Shown here: one piece after another, positions 24,101-35,055 of the stretch
Layout: every line of letters starts with the position of its first letter
Numbering within the stretch: the first letter of the stretch is position 1
Assembly: GCA_963969365.1 (NCBI GenBank)
Contig: OZ017762.1
Span: 1,364,001 to 1,428,000 of the forward strand
Direction: 5' to 3'
DNA length: 64,000 nucleotides
DNA from: Asterochloris sp. CNOR1
Lineage: Eukaryota; Chlorophyta; Trebouxiophyceae; Trebouxiales; Trebouxiaceae
Made by a program: the position numbers and the translations under genes
The notes under the pieces: generated by a model
Seen by the model: the letters and a program-made list of their open reading frames with translations, nothing else
Told to the model about the DNA's origin: nothing
Database searches by the model: none

Positions 24101-27056
24101 GAAGCAAGATGTCTTCGCTGCGCAAGGGACGGCCTGCAGGTTGGACACACCGCCCCTGCTCTTTCCAACAACAGCAATGCTGCGACATGGACTCCTGGAT
24201 GTTCAGCACCCATCTTCCTCGCTGGCCGGATCCTGTCATGCAACATTATGTGGCTTTCAGCATTCCCCAAAGGCGCCCTTATCTGGCTTTTCAAGGGCTG
24301 GGTGCTGTCTTGACAAGGCTCCTCTCTGCTTAGCTCGCTGCACGCTGAGCACGCCACCTTGCAGACTGTTGTGGCCGCTGCATTACTGTATGCTGAGCAG
24401 TTGCTGATGCTGCATCCCCAGCTGGCGGGCAACCTCCTCAAACAGCCACCCAGAAACACAGAGGGGCCTGAAGGCATTGAAGATCACCGGCAGTGCTGTG
24501 GCTGGCAGTTTGCCTGCCTGGCCACCGTGCACGTCAGCAGGTGCATCCTCAGCAGCTGCTGAGCGGCCCACCCTAGCAAAGGTGAGATATTGCAACCCAC
24601 CCGGCTCACCAGCTGATGTGCAGCCTCTTGCAACAGGCCACTCAGTGTCCCCTGCGCAGGTGCACAGTGGCTGTGCGGCCTCTTGTAGAGGCACCTTCCC
24701 CAGCCAGCAGTACAGCCGGTAGCGCCAGCCATCTTGGGCGCTGCCTCCTCAAAGAAACAATTCAGGTAGGAATGCAAAGTCCTTGCCCAGTGTGACAGCA
24801 GCAATGCTGTATTACTGCAGGCAGGAGTCAGCCATGCAGGTAGCCCCAGCAGTCCTACCTGATGGGCTGCCTCCCCAAGCAGGCTGTCCAGGAACTCAAA
24901 GTCCTTCCGCAGGATAGCGACATCCTCCCCGACATGGCGCATCGTGTCAGGCGGACGCACCGTCCACTTGCCGCTCATCTTTGCCTGCACACACAAGCGC
25001 GCAGTGGACTATAGCAGGATACAAATGAGACCGCTGGCCGCAATCAGCTGAGCTCTGCTGGTCTTGAATGTTGCCACCATCCACTTGCCGCTCAACGTCA
25101 GCATCATGGGCATAAAACAAGGGTATGCATGTAGTGCTGGGTCAAGCCATACTGCCCCTCTTTAGCTTCAGGGCTGCCCCAGAAGATGCTCATGGAGGCG
25201 CATCCTCACATTGCCCCAGAGACTGCGCGATTGCTTCTGGGTGCTGACCTTACAGCGCACCCTCAAGCAGCATCTCACTTAAAATGGCCCACGCACAAGC
25301 TGCGCAACATCATATCAGCTGCATAGACAGCATTGACTAGCAAAGGAATGCTTCTCTTGAAAGGCTCGGGCTGTCTTCTGTGGCCTCAACTTAGGTACAC
25401 AGAAGTTGACCTGCAGGATGTCTCCGCCCTCACTGCACAGCCTGCAGCGCACCTCTCAAGCAATGCACTGCAACACCAGCCAACTAACCTGCAGTGCCCC
25501 CTCAGGCAGCATCTCGTCCAAAACAGCCTGCAGGGCTTTTGCATTTGTCCTGGTTGTGGGTCGCACAGGCTCCTGCCGGTAGGCGTCCACATGCTGCTGC
25601 AGGGGCTCTGCCAGCAGCTCCTGCAGGCACAGGCAGGACTTCTGGGTGGTCATGCAAACCAATTGCTTAAACAAGGCATGTGCATGACATGCCTGTCCCA
25701 TTCCCTGCTCTGCTGCCAGGGTCTCTGCCAGCACGTCCTGAACAGCAACTGCTGGGTTGAGCATAGAGCAGACTGTCGATGAGCTCTGTGTGCGGCAGAG
25801 TGCGTGTGCTGCAGGGGCTGTGCCAGCAGGGACAGCAGGCACAGGCCATGTCTGGCAGCTCCAGCTCACAGGCAGGGACACAACCCTCTGCACATACTCA
25901 CTGGCAGTGTGCTCTGCTCTGGGGACAAGCTGTGGTGTGGCGCCTGGCCATCCCGTGGCTGTCTGAGCAGCCCTGCCTGTTGCAGTTGGGCATCTGCCTC
26001 AGCCTGCTGCTTTGCCTCAGCCTTGGCCCTCAGCGCTGCCTTTGTGGGAGACCGCTGCCGCCGCCTGCCCATGAGGCTGGCTGCATCATGCCCTGCAGGT
26101 GTGCATAAAGCTGTATAAGCAGTGCGGCACTTGCATTCAGGTCCTGCTGCTGTAGCTTCACAATGCCTACTGCCAGCCCTGCAGGCAGATAGAAACCCTC
26201 TCTGAGAGTCTGCACACAAACACCTGGCTGCATCAAGGTACAGGCCGTTGTATCCCCCACAAGTGTTGTGGATCCTGTCTGATTATGCAGTGCAACATGC
26301 AACTCCAATGTAATCCGCCGTGCAACTCACTAGCAAGCTTGCGGCTGAGGACGAGCAAGGTTGATCTCTGGAACACTGTGCTTGCAGTGTGATTATGAGG
26401 CTGGCGGTGTCTTGCCTTGCAGATCGACAGAGCTTCCACGCATGCGGGCAGGAGTGGAGTGCACAGCGTCACTGCAACAAGCGAGAGGCCTGTTGAATGG
26501 CTGCCAGCTGCGAGATTGCCGCCTCTGCAGCAGTGCCGTTGTTGATTGCCTGCAAATTCTTCTGCTCATGGTCTTAGTGCATCTGCCTACAGGTCCGTGC
26601 CGCACACACAGGAGTGAACGCAAGGCTAGAACTAGCCCTGAATGGTAGCAGTGACACACCTTTCATAAGCTGCAGCGTCGCCTCAATGCCGGCCATCTCT
26701 GCCCGCAGCACCACCAGCTGCTGCATTCCCTCCTGCACCATCTGATCCTGCAGGTGCCTGCTCTCCTCCATCGACAGCTCATTGTCTATTGCCTCCTCAT
26801 CAGCTACAGGCCTGCTGGACCTTGCAGCTGGGATCTCGGCCCCAATTCCTTCCCTCCCTTCTGGCGAGGGCGTCCTGGGTTGAAGGCTGGCATGCTCTGC
26901 TTGCTTGGATGCAGAGGCTGCTGCAAGGGCAGCTGCACTGAACACACCAATGCGGCTGTCGGCCAGGCTGGCCAGTTTGTGCTGGTATGAGATGTCATAG
27001 GATGCAGCAAAAGGGATGCCTTTGGTGGCCTGTTTGGTAGGCCTGAAGGCGGGCAT
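15106..27056 (-). CDS. Large multi-exon coiled-coil protein, unknown family
   Basis: Exons that fit splice sites: 27056-26660, 26092-25902, 25620-25489, 24984-24859, 23704-23505, one near 22950-22840, 22387-22209, 21225-21154, 20865-20754, 20431-20256, 19784-19568, 18992-18849, about 18810-18745, 18196-18113, 17408-17270, 16755-16592, 15897-15776, 15578-15106. Most junctions agree in phase, so this is one protein of roughly 900 residues or more. The N-terminus is Ala-rich and charged. The middle has coiled coils (ETQLAESVSELRGQVGRLTA). Further on come Trp-rich helical segments (VTQWVYDWHVNKYGLKALAE) and a possible EF-hand loop (DTNADWTINR). The C-terminus is Ser/Ala-rich low complexity ending SPMGSRTL. 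I recognise no family. An axonemal or cytoskeletal role is only a guess. Phase is unresolved around 22950 and 18850. Confidence 0.65.
17105..17245 (-). repeat. Donor-edge ghosts after exon 17408-17270
   Basis: The exon ends CAGCCCCTGTCAGCCCAG then GTGAGC. Downstream (lower coordinates) the minus strand repeats ACTGTCAGCCCAGGTGCGC near 17220-17245, and GGCATTGAGCCCCTGTTGAC then TCAGGTGTGC near 17100-17135. Both copies keep a CAG/GT junction. Confidence 0.65.
19030..19545 (-). repeat. Ghost edges around exons 19784-19568 and 18992-18849
   Basis: Part of exon 19784-19568 (the region encoding STWALEAVRAVFKHL) reappears at about 19500-19545, sharing GCCTCCAGCGCCCAGGTGCT on the plus strand, and in more decayed form at about 19335-19405. 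The start of exon 18992-18849 is echoed upstream at about 19035-19080. Orientation and order follow the rule seen elsewhere: donor-side copies are downstream and acceptor-side copies upstream. Confidence 0.6.
22900..25850 (-). repeat. Cluster of ghost exon edges in the large coiled-coil gene
   Basis: Acceptor-side ghosts: for the exon starting 25620, copies near 25705-25745 and 25805-25850; for the exon starting 23704, copies near 23915-23945 and 24000-24045 (plus strand CTGCACCAGGAGGCGGCCTG compared with the real CTGCACCAGGAGGCCACCTG); for the exon near 22950, a copy near 23195-23240. Donor-side ghosts: for the exon ending 25489, copies near 25430-25470 and 25250-25290; for the exon ending 24859, copies near 24725-24770, 24600-24640 and 24415-24455. 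Confidence 0.65.
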
Positions 27057-27245
27057 TCAATCGGGCTGGTTGGCGAAGCTGTGGTTAAGTATAGGTCACA
27101 TTATCACAGGCCATGTGACACCCTGTAACTCGACCTTGACTTTGCTGCCAGGTCCGTGTTCCACCTTGTCTCTGAAATAGGATCTGTGCCATGAGTGTTA
27201 GTTACACACCTTTGTCAGCGACAGATTCACTCCATTGAACCAGTA
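27057..27245. promoter_or_regulatory. Short gap between tandem minus-strand genes
   Basis: About 190 bases lie between the stop of the ATPase coiled-coil tail (27246) and the start codon of the large coiled-coil gene (27056). It must hold the 3' UTR of one and the promoter or 5' UTR of the other. No clear motif is seen. Confidence 0.35.
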
Positions 27246-30200
27246 CTAGCTCCACATTGACAGCTGTTGCATTTCTGGCTTACGCAGCAGCAGGAGCTTC
27301 TTCTCACGCAGGTGCTCCTGCTCTTCACGCAGATAATGGCACCCATCCTGCCATGTTCCTGGCTTGGCGCTGCGCAGGATGTTTGACTTCCTTCTCCATT
27401 CCATTGACGTCCTTTGCAACGTCCTTCAGCTGCCGCTCCAGTGTAGATGACTCTGAAACAGCAGGTGCTGAGCTGTATGCTGCTTGCAGCAGACTGCATA
27501 CACATTGGCAGCGGTTCAACAATGCAGAAAGCCATTCAGCAAGGTTGGCTTTCAAGCATGCCTGCTGCACCCTCCACCGGCAGTGGCATCCTACCTGAAC
27601 ACTTGATAGGGAGGGCAATGTGCCTCTGACGGCGGCGCATACACTTAATGAGGCTTGGCCTGTTGCACTGGGAGTGTGGCAGCCATCAAAGCCTGTTCTC
27701 CCACTTGGCATGCTGCAGATTGCTCAGGTGTTCTAGAAGTACAGCTATTAGACATTGATGACAGCTACAGCCTTGTTGAGGGCGATATCTGCTGGACTTG
27801 GCATTGAAGGTCACCTCTGGAGAGGCTGCCTGGCAGGCCAAAACCGGTGATGAGAGACCTGATATGGCCTTAAAGCTTGGATTGATGCTGTTCTCTGTAA
27901 GCAATTGTCAGGAACTGGGACTGAAAAAGAGACCAGCACACGTGCAATCAGCCCTGTGGTGGATTTGGATTTTGAGACTAGAGTGCTGTAGCACAGTGCA
28001 CCATGCAGATTTCACCATGCCCAGCACTCAAGGCCAATAGCTCTACAGGCATTCACTGCCTGCGCCACCTGTTAATTGTGAGGCTACAGAGGTTACACAG
28101 GCAGCATGGCATGGAACACTCAATGTGGAACCAGCAAACTGACAGCGCTCAAGTGTCTGCCTGCAGCAGAAGCTTTTCACCTCAGTGCCTGACGGAAGGG
28201 AGCCACCCTCATGCAATACAGGTCTGTGGTTCAGGGTCACACAGGGTCACAACATGTCGTGGCCTCGGGCCACAGGCCTTTCCAAAACCATGCAGCACTC
28301 ACTCGACGGCAATCAGCACTGTAGACATTCATGTGCACCTGCCTCACGCACCACTGAACATTGCCTGCATACCTCGGCAGCTTGCTTCAACACACCGTCC
28401 CTCTGCAGGAGGCGCATACAGTAGAGGTGTGTGGCTGAGGGTGCAGTAAGCACAGCCCTCTGGCGTGGGCCAACGCCTCCAATGGAATGTCCCTTGCCCA
28501 CACTGCAGTGCAAGGAAGGCTGTACTTTGATGAGGAGTTCTTCTCTGCGCGCTAACAGGCAACAGCTTCAAGTAGCACACCGCTTACCTGATGCCGGCAT
28601 ATAGGCCAACAAATTGGCTTTCACCATGGCTTGCACAGCTTGCTTGCCGCCTGGTTCGGGTAGGCATCCCGAGCAATGACTGCTGGGTGGTCAGCCTCTT
28701 AAACAAGCTGTAAGATGGTGCAATACTGCTTTTGGCTCCATGGGAGGCCTTCGTTGATGCCAGACTCCACCTCGTTCAAAGGTATGCGCCAAATCTTCTT
28801 CAAGGCTGCAGCATGGCGAAGCGTGCTCACAAGGCATGCACATGACAGCTTGGCGCGATAAACCTCTCAGCAGACAAAGCCCACCTTGTGTCCAGTCCTT
28901 GAGGGTTCTGAAGTGTCTAGAGGCTCTCAGCAGGTATCCTGCGTTGCCTCCACACACCTGTATGTTCATGACCAGATGTTCAAGCGGCATGCGGCAGCCG
29001 CCAGAGCACTTGACAGTGAACAGGCAACAGAGCAGGGGATGACCCTTGGATACACGCATGGACACGCACCTCAAAGATCTCAGCCCACTCAGCATCTGTG
29101 ATGCTGGCCCCCAAGGTATGCTTAAGATATAGCCGTGCCTCTGGCTCCGGGAAGTCTCCGACCACCTGGGTCTCAAAGAACGGACCGTCCAGCTCTGCAG
29201 TGGCACCTAGGAAATGAGCATGCGCAACAATGTGGGCGTCAGCCAAGTGAAGTCAAGATACCCACTCTCAGTTATCCAGGTGATGAAGCTGAAGTGGCAA
29301 GTATGACATGAGCCCTGCGGGACTGCTTGCTCACCTGCAAAGCAGCAGTGCACACATGGCACTCTCTGACAGCAACACCTCAAGCACAACCATGCAAAGG
29401 CAATCTCACATCCACAAGGAAACTTAGCAGGGCATCCAGATCAGCCTCCATAGCTGCACCGCCCTTGTACCACTTCATGAGGACATTTGCTTCATCAATA
29501 CTGATGACAGGCAAGGGTCTGTTGCTTGATGTTTCTGTGTTGAGTTTGAGCAGGTCATTATAGGCTTTGATGACATCATTCAAGCTGCAGGGCGTGGCTC
29601 CCTCAAAAACCTGTTGCAACAAGCCTGGCAGCCGTACAATGGGCTCCACCGGGGCCCACCATGGCTTGCAAACCTTGCAACTGCCAGAAGTAGAGGCAGC
29701 ATCTGCTACTTTGCCGGTGGTCTTGATGATTTGCTTCAGCTCGGAAAGTTGCTTTGCCCCCTGGTCCTCAAGCACTTGTGCCATGACGCCACCATCAGTC
29801 AGCTTCTGAGACCTTTCCATCCACAAACGCAACCAGGCCCTTACGCTTGTTCTTCCCCACCAGCACCTCCTGCAGCAGCCGCGACTTGCCACTGCTGCGA
29901 GGTCCCACAACAACCAGCACACTGTCAGGATCCTGCGCAAGCTGATCCAGCAGGAGGGACTGCTCAATTTCCCTGTCGAAGAAGTCAGACCTGGAGAGGG
30001 CCTGCAACACACCAAGCTGTCAGCAGAGTACAGACGGCAATTGGTGGCTGCACATACTTTGGCCTGCACCTTGAACTTCACTGAACGAGGTCTGGACCTG
30101 CAAGGCATGAGGCAGGCGGTTACTGCAGGCCAGGAAGTGCCTTCAGCTCTCTTAGGCATGTACCTGAGTGCTGGGCACCCACAGTGAGCGTGCAGCCTGC

Positions 30201-30261
30201 GATAGCCGCACATCTGCGCACCACTAGGCAGTTGCAGAGAAAGCCTGCCATAAGGGGCCAT
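27246..30261 (-). CDS. P-loop ATPase with C-terminal coiled coil, possibly decayed
   Basis: Candidate exons: 30261 to about 30163 (MAPYGRLSLQ), one near 30085, 30001 to about 29810, about 29805 to 29412, about 29206-29070, 28957-28885, 28805 to about 28702, pieces near 28630-28560 and 28500-28415, and a tail ending at 27246. The Walker A motif is GPRSSGKS. A Walker B-like strand is LPVISIDEAN. Later blocks (VVGDFPEPEARLYL, VCGGNAGYLLRASRHF, LPWSQKQYC, VKANLLAYMP, TAPSATHLYCMRLL) and the charged tail LREEQEHLREKKLLLLRK fit the archaeal-type ATPase family that is expanded in algae. Two places (near 29808 and near 28460) switch frame without a convincing intron. The gene is therefore either decaying or has exons I misread. 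Function is unknown. Confidence 0.55.
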
Positions 30262-30354
30262 GCCGACAAGACACAGGTGGATTGAGCATTTGTCCTCCGA
30301 CCTAAGCACTAGGTCAGAAGCCCTAGCGCGCCAAAGTTCCCCAGATCCATCTTC
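30262..30354. promoter_or_regulatory. Short bidirectional gap between ATPase and recombinase
   Basis: Only about 93 bases separate the ATPase start (minus) from the first ATG of the recombinase gene (plus). Such a head-to-head layout implies a shared promoter or a single inserted unit carrying both genes. No motif could be assigned. Confidence 0.35.
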
Positions 30355-32930
30355 ATGCAGCACTACCAGGTACCATCTGCTGAGTACAGCAGCTACATCA
30401 ACCAGGTCATCAGCCTGGGGCTGGCTGAGGACTACATTTCACAACTGCGTGCCAGCTGCTCCCCAAACAGGCCCCCTCCCCTCAGAGCGGCCATTGATCA
30501 AGCCTGCAGACACCTTTCTGGACTGGTGGATGGATCTCCAGCCAGTGCCGGCCTCTGCCCCAGGTGTGCACAGTTCAGAGACTTGGGGCCAGCAGAATGG
30601 AGCACCAGTCCCAGAGGCAGCAGTTGGCTTGGCAGCAGCCATGCTTATCACCCCTCAGGAGGAGGCTCGTATCCTACAGCTCAACCAGCTCATCAATGCC
30701 CGTCATGCTGCGGCTAAGCCACAGAACACAGCCCAGGCTGAAAGGTCTGCTGCCAAGCTTTGGAAGGTATGCGCCGCATGGCCTGTGATCCCGTTCTTCA
30801 TGGCGCCCTTGATGCTTTCAAGGCACATGTCACTCACACCAACCCGATCCTGCAGAGATACTGTGAGCAAATGGTGTCCCCTGATGGCGACATCATGTCT
30901 CAGGCCAAGATTCTTGAGTTCTCGATGTGGCTTGTGGACGAGGCAGTGCAGCAGAATGGTGCTCGTTACTCGTTCAGCAGCGTGGGGTGAGAGGCCTTTC
31001 CCCTGCTGTGTCTGAGCTGTGCTCAAATTCCGCCCTCCCCAACTTCTGGCCTGGTGCATGCAGTGATTATCTGTGCCACCTCAAGGAAGTCCGCAGAGAG
31101 CAGTACACCCAGGGCCGCATCACCTCAGATATACCTGCACCCCTGGAGATCCAGGCAGTTAGGGACTTGCTCCGTGCACGTGGCAGGGAGATGCAGGCTG
31201 AGAACCTCGATGCGTAAGTGGCAGCTCAGGTGGGTATCAGCCTAGTCAGAGCGTCTTGTGCAGATAGAATGATGGCGTGTCTGACCCCAGCTTGTTGCTT
31301 GCATCTGCAGGTGGATGCCGCACTGGGCGCAGGGCAGCTTCGCCAGTCCCTGCAAACAGCTTCCCAGCAGAAGCAGTGGCAGTGGGCCCATCTGCTGAGG
31401 TTGGCAATGACGTTCATGCCAGCCACATTGGGCCGCTCTGATGACCTGCGCAAGCTTCCCTGGAGTTGCCTGGCACTGAGGACGCAGGATAATGTGGGCC
31501 CAGTGCCCTCCGTGGCAATCCTCTTTGGTAGCATGCAGGGGAACACTGTGAAGCCTGGGCAGGTGAATATTCCTGGTGTCGTCAGGTATGCGCATTCATG
31601 CTGTCAGTTAGGCAGTGTGCTGCATTGTGTTCTCAGTCAATATGCCTCCTCTGCCACAGGTACCGAGACCATCGCATCTGTCCTCAGGCAGCGCTTGCCG
31701 ACCTGGCTGTCGCCACCTTCCACAGAGGCATCAAACTTGAGGATCTGGCCAAGTTCATTGTTGCCGCCCCTAGCATGCAGGGGAATCAGCGGATGAGTGG
31801 GGAGACTCTCAAGGTTCACCTTCGGCAGACTTTTGAACTTGCTGGTGAGCCAGTGCATTGATGCTGCAGCATGTGGACACGGCTGTTGGTGACATCTGTG
31901 GCTTGTTACACCGCAGGCGTGCCCTGTGGCAGGCTTGATGGGTACTCAGCTAAAGGGGAGGTCAGCCACAAATTCAAGAAGCATGGTGTGGAGGCGGCTA
32001 AGAGCGTGGGCATTAATCAAGCGGAGATCAAGATGGCGGCAAGGTATGCAACTCAGGCCATGCTGCGCATTTCTGAACAGGATTGTCCCCAGCTGAGCAG
32101 TGTTTTGCCTTGCAGGCATGAGTCTGACACCACAGACCTGTATTGCATCTTTGACCCGGACACAGCCCACAGGCTGGCTGGTTGGGACGGGACTGGCACG
32201 AGAATCATCGTTTGGGCCAAGCTGAGTTCAAGGTAGGGTCACTGCAGTGCCAGCGCTTCTCACGCAGACCACCAAAACCAGGGGAGGGGGGGACTGATCT
32301 GGTTGTGTTCTGCAGGCTGAGGAGGATGTGCTGGACCGCATCATCTTAGGCTTGACAGTGCTCCTGCGCCAAGCTGGCATGCGATGCCACCCTGCACATC
32401 CTTTGCTGGCGCCCTTGAGGGCCATCGACCACCTGCGGCAAGTGTTTGTGCAGAATGCCAGCTTGAGAATTGATTCATATGGGAACCAGTGGCTTCGCAC
32501 CATCCCGCCAGCCGCCAGTCGCCTTCTGCAGAGCGCTGTAGGCAAGCAGCTGCGGCAGGAGACAATGGACAAACACGTTGCTGCTGAGGCGGTCCTCAGC
32601 GACAGAGCTTTATTTCAGACTGACCCAACGCTGAGCGCTGCGGCCCCTAGGTGTTGTAGTCAGACATGCATTGCTCTTCTGAACCTTTGCCCTTCCATGT
32701 TGCAGGCCTTCCTTTCCAAGACGCTGGGTGGAAAAGGGGCGACGCCTATGCCTTTTGCCCCGGTGGTGATGCTGCCTCAGGTGCCTCTTTCCGGTGTCTA
32801 GCCTCCAGCATCAGCCAAACCCATCCCATTGGTGCCTCTGGCTTCACAGGCCAGCTATGGTGTTACTCTGCTGCCTCAGTCCCTCAGTGCGCTGAGCGCC
32901 TCGAATGAGAGGGACTCCTTTTTGTTCGAG
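30355..32930 (+). mobile_element. Crypton-like tyrosine recombinase gene
   Basis: Phase-checked exons are 31311-31585, 31660-31844, 31917-32043 and 32116 to about 32232. Flanking exons lie near 30610-30988, 31062-31215 and 32313-32650. The catalytic core fits tyrosine recombinases. The first Arg block is ATLGRSDDLRKLPWSCL. The C-terminal box is SHKFKKHGVEAAKSVGINQA, where HxxK stands for the usual HxxR. It is followed by AARHES and the nucleophile Tyr in DTTDLYCIF (codon at 32141). A domain follows with residues such as EEDVLDRIILGLTVLLRQAG. Cryptons are DNA transposons of this build without reverse transcriptase, and none is seen here. I could not join every exon into one frame, so it may be eroded. 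No terminal repeats were identified. It could also be a domesticated recombinase. Confidence 0.6.
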
Positions 32931-33567
32931 AAGCAGGTGTGCAGTCAATCGCCTTTCAGCTTGAGCGCCTGTGTATTGGTCAGACTGTGCTTACCCTGGT
33001 GAGCTGCAGGTCTGGAAGCTCTCAGAACTTCAAACAGTCCCAGAAGCATTGAGGCATTTTCCAAGGTCTCAGCGGTGCCTTCAGACTTCCGCAGGTGGCA
33101 TGGCAGCAAGAAGGAAGCAAGAGCCAGCAGCACGGCCTTCTCAAGATTCTCACTGGAACGTGAGCGCATCCCCGCCACCAGGACAGTCAGGTCACTCCAG
33201 CAGCTATGCAGCAGGTACAGCAATGATTCCAAGCTGCTTGGCAAGCGTAAGCAGAGCGGCTAAGCAAGCCTTTGATTGTTTGCTGATCTGCTTTGACGAT
33301 TCCTACCGCCATTTACCAGCACAGGTCACATGTCTCTGCTGAAAGTCATAATTCACCGAGCGGTGTAACATTTTACTCAGAAAGTGACATTTCACTCCAC
33401 AAAATCAGATCTCATGCAGGGGGGCAAGCCTTCAAGGCTTGCCCCCTGACAGACTACACTTGAAACACTCTCTTGGTCTACATGAATCGAAGATCTGCAT
33501 GTCCGCGTAACCCTTTCTCTGGGCCAATCAACCACTTCTGGCTCGCCACTGCACAACAAAGGTTCCA
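32931..33567. other. Non-coding, A/T-richer stretch with a hairpin
   Basis: Base composition is more A/T-rich than the neighbours around 33340-33420 (runs such as TAACATTTTACTCAG). The word ACACTTGAA or ACTTGAA recurs several times between 33460 and 33660. No gene is visible apart from the hairpin noted separately. It may be the 3' flank of the recombinase element. Confidence 0.4.
33419..33446. repeat. Near-perfect hairpin
   Basis: GGGGGCAAGCC, loop TTCAA, GGCTTGCCCCC: an 11-bp perfect stem in an otherwise A/T-rich stretch. It could be an element end, a transcription-end structure or chance. It lies about 500 bases after the last recombinase exon. Confidence 0.6.
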
Positions 33568-34578
33568 CTACACTTGAACTTCACTTGAAAGTATCAACCT
33601 GAGGGAGCTGGCCTGACCAACACATGCAGTGGCTTTCTGGACCTGGCATCGGCTACACTTGAATCCCTGGTGGCGAAAGAGGACCTCCTGGGGGCTTCGA
33701 ATGGGCTGCACTCGCGCAATTTGCGCATCTGTTACAAAGTCATACGGTGTGGGTACGTGGGTGCGCTCCACACCTGTGCTGTGGCATGGTGATTCAAACA
33801 ATTTTATGATCATGTGAACAAGCTTGCATCATCCGGCCTTCATCACATCAGCAATAACAGCTGCCGGCAGATTGTAACTGACACATGACCTTGCTGGCAC
33901 ATGACCAGCCGTCCATCCAGGAGGTGGGTAGTCCTCGAACAGATTGATAAATGCCTCCTCATAGTGCTGCCTCAGCTTGGCAATTGACAGGTTGCCACGT
34001 CCAGATTGTAGTTTCCTGACAGGCTCAAGAAGCCTGAATCGATAAAAGTCAGGAGGGTGCGCCTCTAAAAATTCATGAGCGACCACCAGTGACCCCTCTC
34101 GCAGGCTTCCATTGGGGCCTTGCAGGTACTTCATGGAGCGCTTCCGCTGGACAGTCTGCTGCTCCTTTGGGAGGGCCTTGAACTCCTCCTCATCATAGGC
34201 AGGGTTGTGAATCAGGTTGCCTTCCTTAAGCTTTGGCACTGTGCCAAAAGAGCTCTTGGCCAACACCCTTGGCAAGGCGCTCATTGTGCAACCCACACTC
34301 TCTGCGGCGGCTTCCAGCAGACGCTCGACTTGTCGTACGTCTTGCATTGCAACTCTGGAGTTCCTGCCTTGATAGCTGCTGTGGCCACCTGCACTGGGCC
34401 TTGCCGCCCAGCACCAATTCTGGCGCCTCCATGCAGGATCTCCCGCTCTCCTCCGCACATGAACTCCACTGTTGATGATATGGTATGCACAATGACTTCG
34501 CATGATCGCCTTGCCAGGCCAATGACAGCATGTCATCGAGAGGTGACCAATGCATGCCTGAATGCTAAGCATCACCAT
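33568..34578 (-). CDS. Unknown protein; soluble, charged
   Basis: A 249-codon frame runs from 34578 to the stop at 33829. Only the part from about 34370 looks protein-like, with segments KLKEGNLIHNPAYDEEEFKA, LVVAHEFLEAHPPDFYRFRL and YEEAFINLFEDYPPPGW, ending IADVMKAG. Composition is charged and aromatic, with no signal or membrane segment. A second open piece (33813 to 33568) has a CxxC (FKCSRCQVQK), but nothing shows it belongs here. I recognise no family. Its place beside the recombinase makes a mobile-element gene possible, by position only. Confidence 0.4.
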
Positions 34579-35055
34579 TCCACAAGGTCATCCAGTGCTG
34601 CTGAGGCATTGACTGCACCCCTGGTTCCACAGGATGTGGGGTGGCCTGCATTGAGGTGGTGCTGGACCTTGGTCTGATGTGTAGTACAGGAATGTCAAGC
34701 ACTATACCTGCCCATTATCTCAGATTTTAAGGCCTGAGTTCTGGACTTAAGAACTGACAGCTGAGGGATGAACATGGTGAGTAGGCTGCTTCCGTCATCC
34801 AGCTGTGAAGATTAAGGGTAAGCAGCAGAACTCTTCTTGCACTCTGACAAGTCAGCTTTGATACATCAGGGGGCATGTTGCAGGGAGGGATCTGAAGCAG
34901 GTCTCTGGTCAGGCAGCCCGGATGAGCAACGAGGAGGGCCATTCAGCCAGAGCGCTCAGGGCAGACATCTCTGCCAGGAAGTCGTGGCACTGCTTGTTGA
35001 TCTTTGCTGGCACTGCTGGCCTGGGAGCAGGCCAGACAATCGACAAGAAGCGCTG
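34579..35055. other. Intergenic upstream of the unknown gene
   Basis: About 475 bases between the unknown minus-strand frame and the WBP11 stop. It contains the WBP11 3' UTR and possibly the promoter of the unknown gene. Nothing specific is seen. Confidence 0.35.

Noticed and set aside
29567-30084. Plus-strand frames opposite the ATPase
   Set aside because: The minus strand carries a Walker A motif and conserved blocks here, while the plus frames show none.
30355-32930. Reading the recombinase as part of a reverse-transcribing (DIRS-type) element
   Set aside because: No reverse transcriptase or RNase H sequence lies near it. The recombinase alone fits a Crypton-type DNA transposon or a domesticated gene better.
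33480-33550. Possible tRNA B-box-like word near TGAATCGAAGATC
   Set aside because: No acceptor stem, D-loop box or cloverleaf can be drawn around it.
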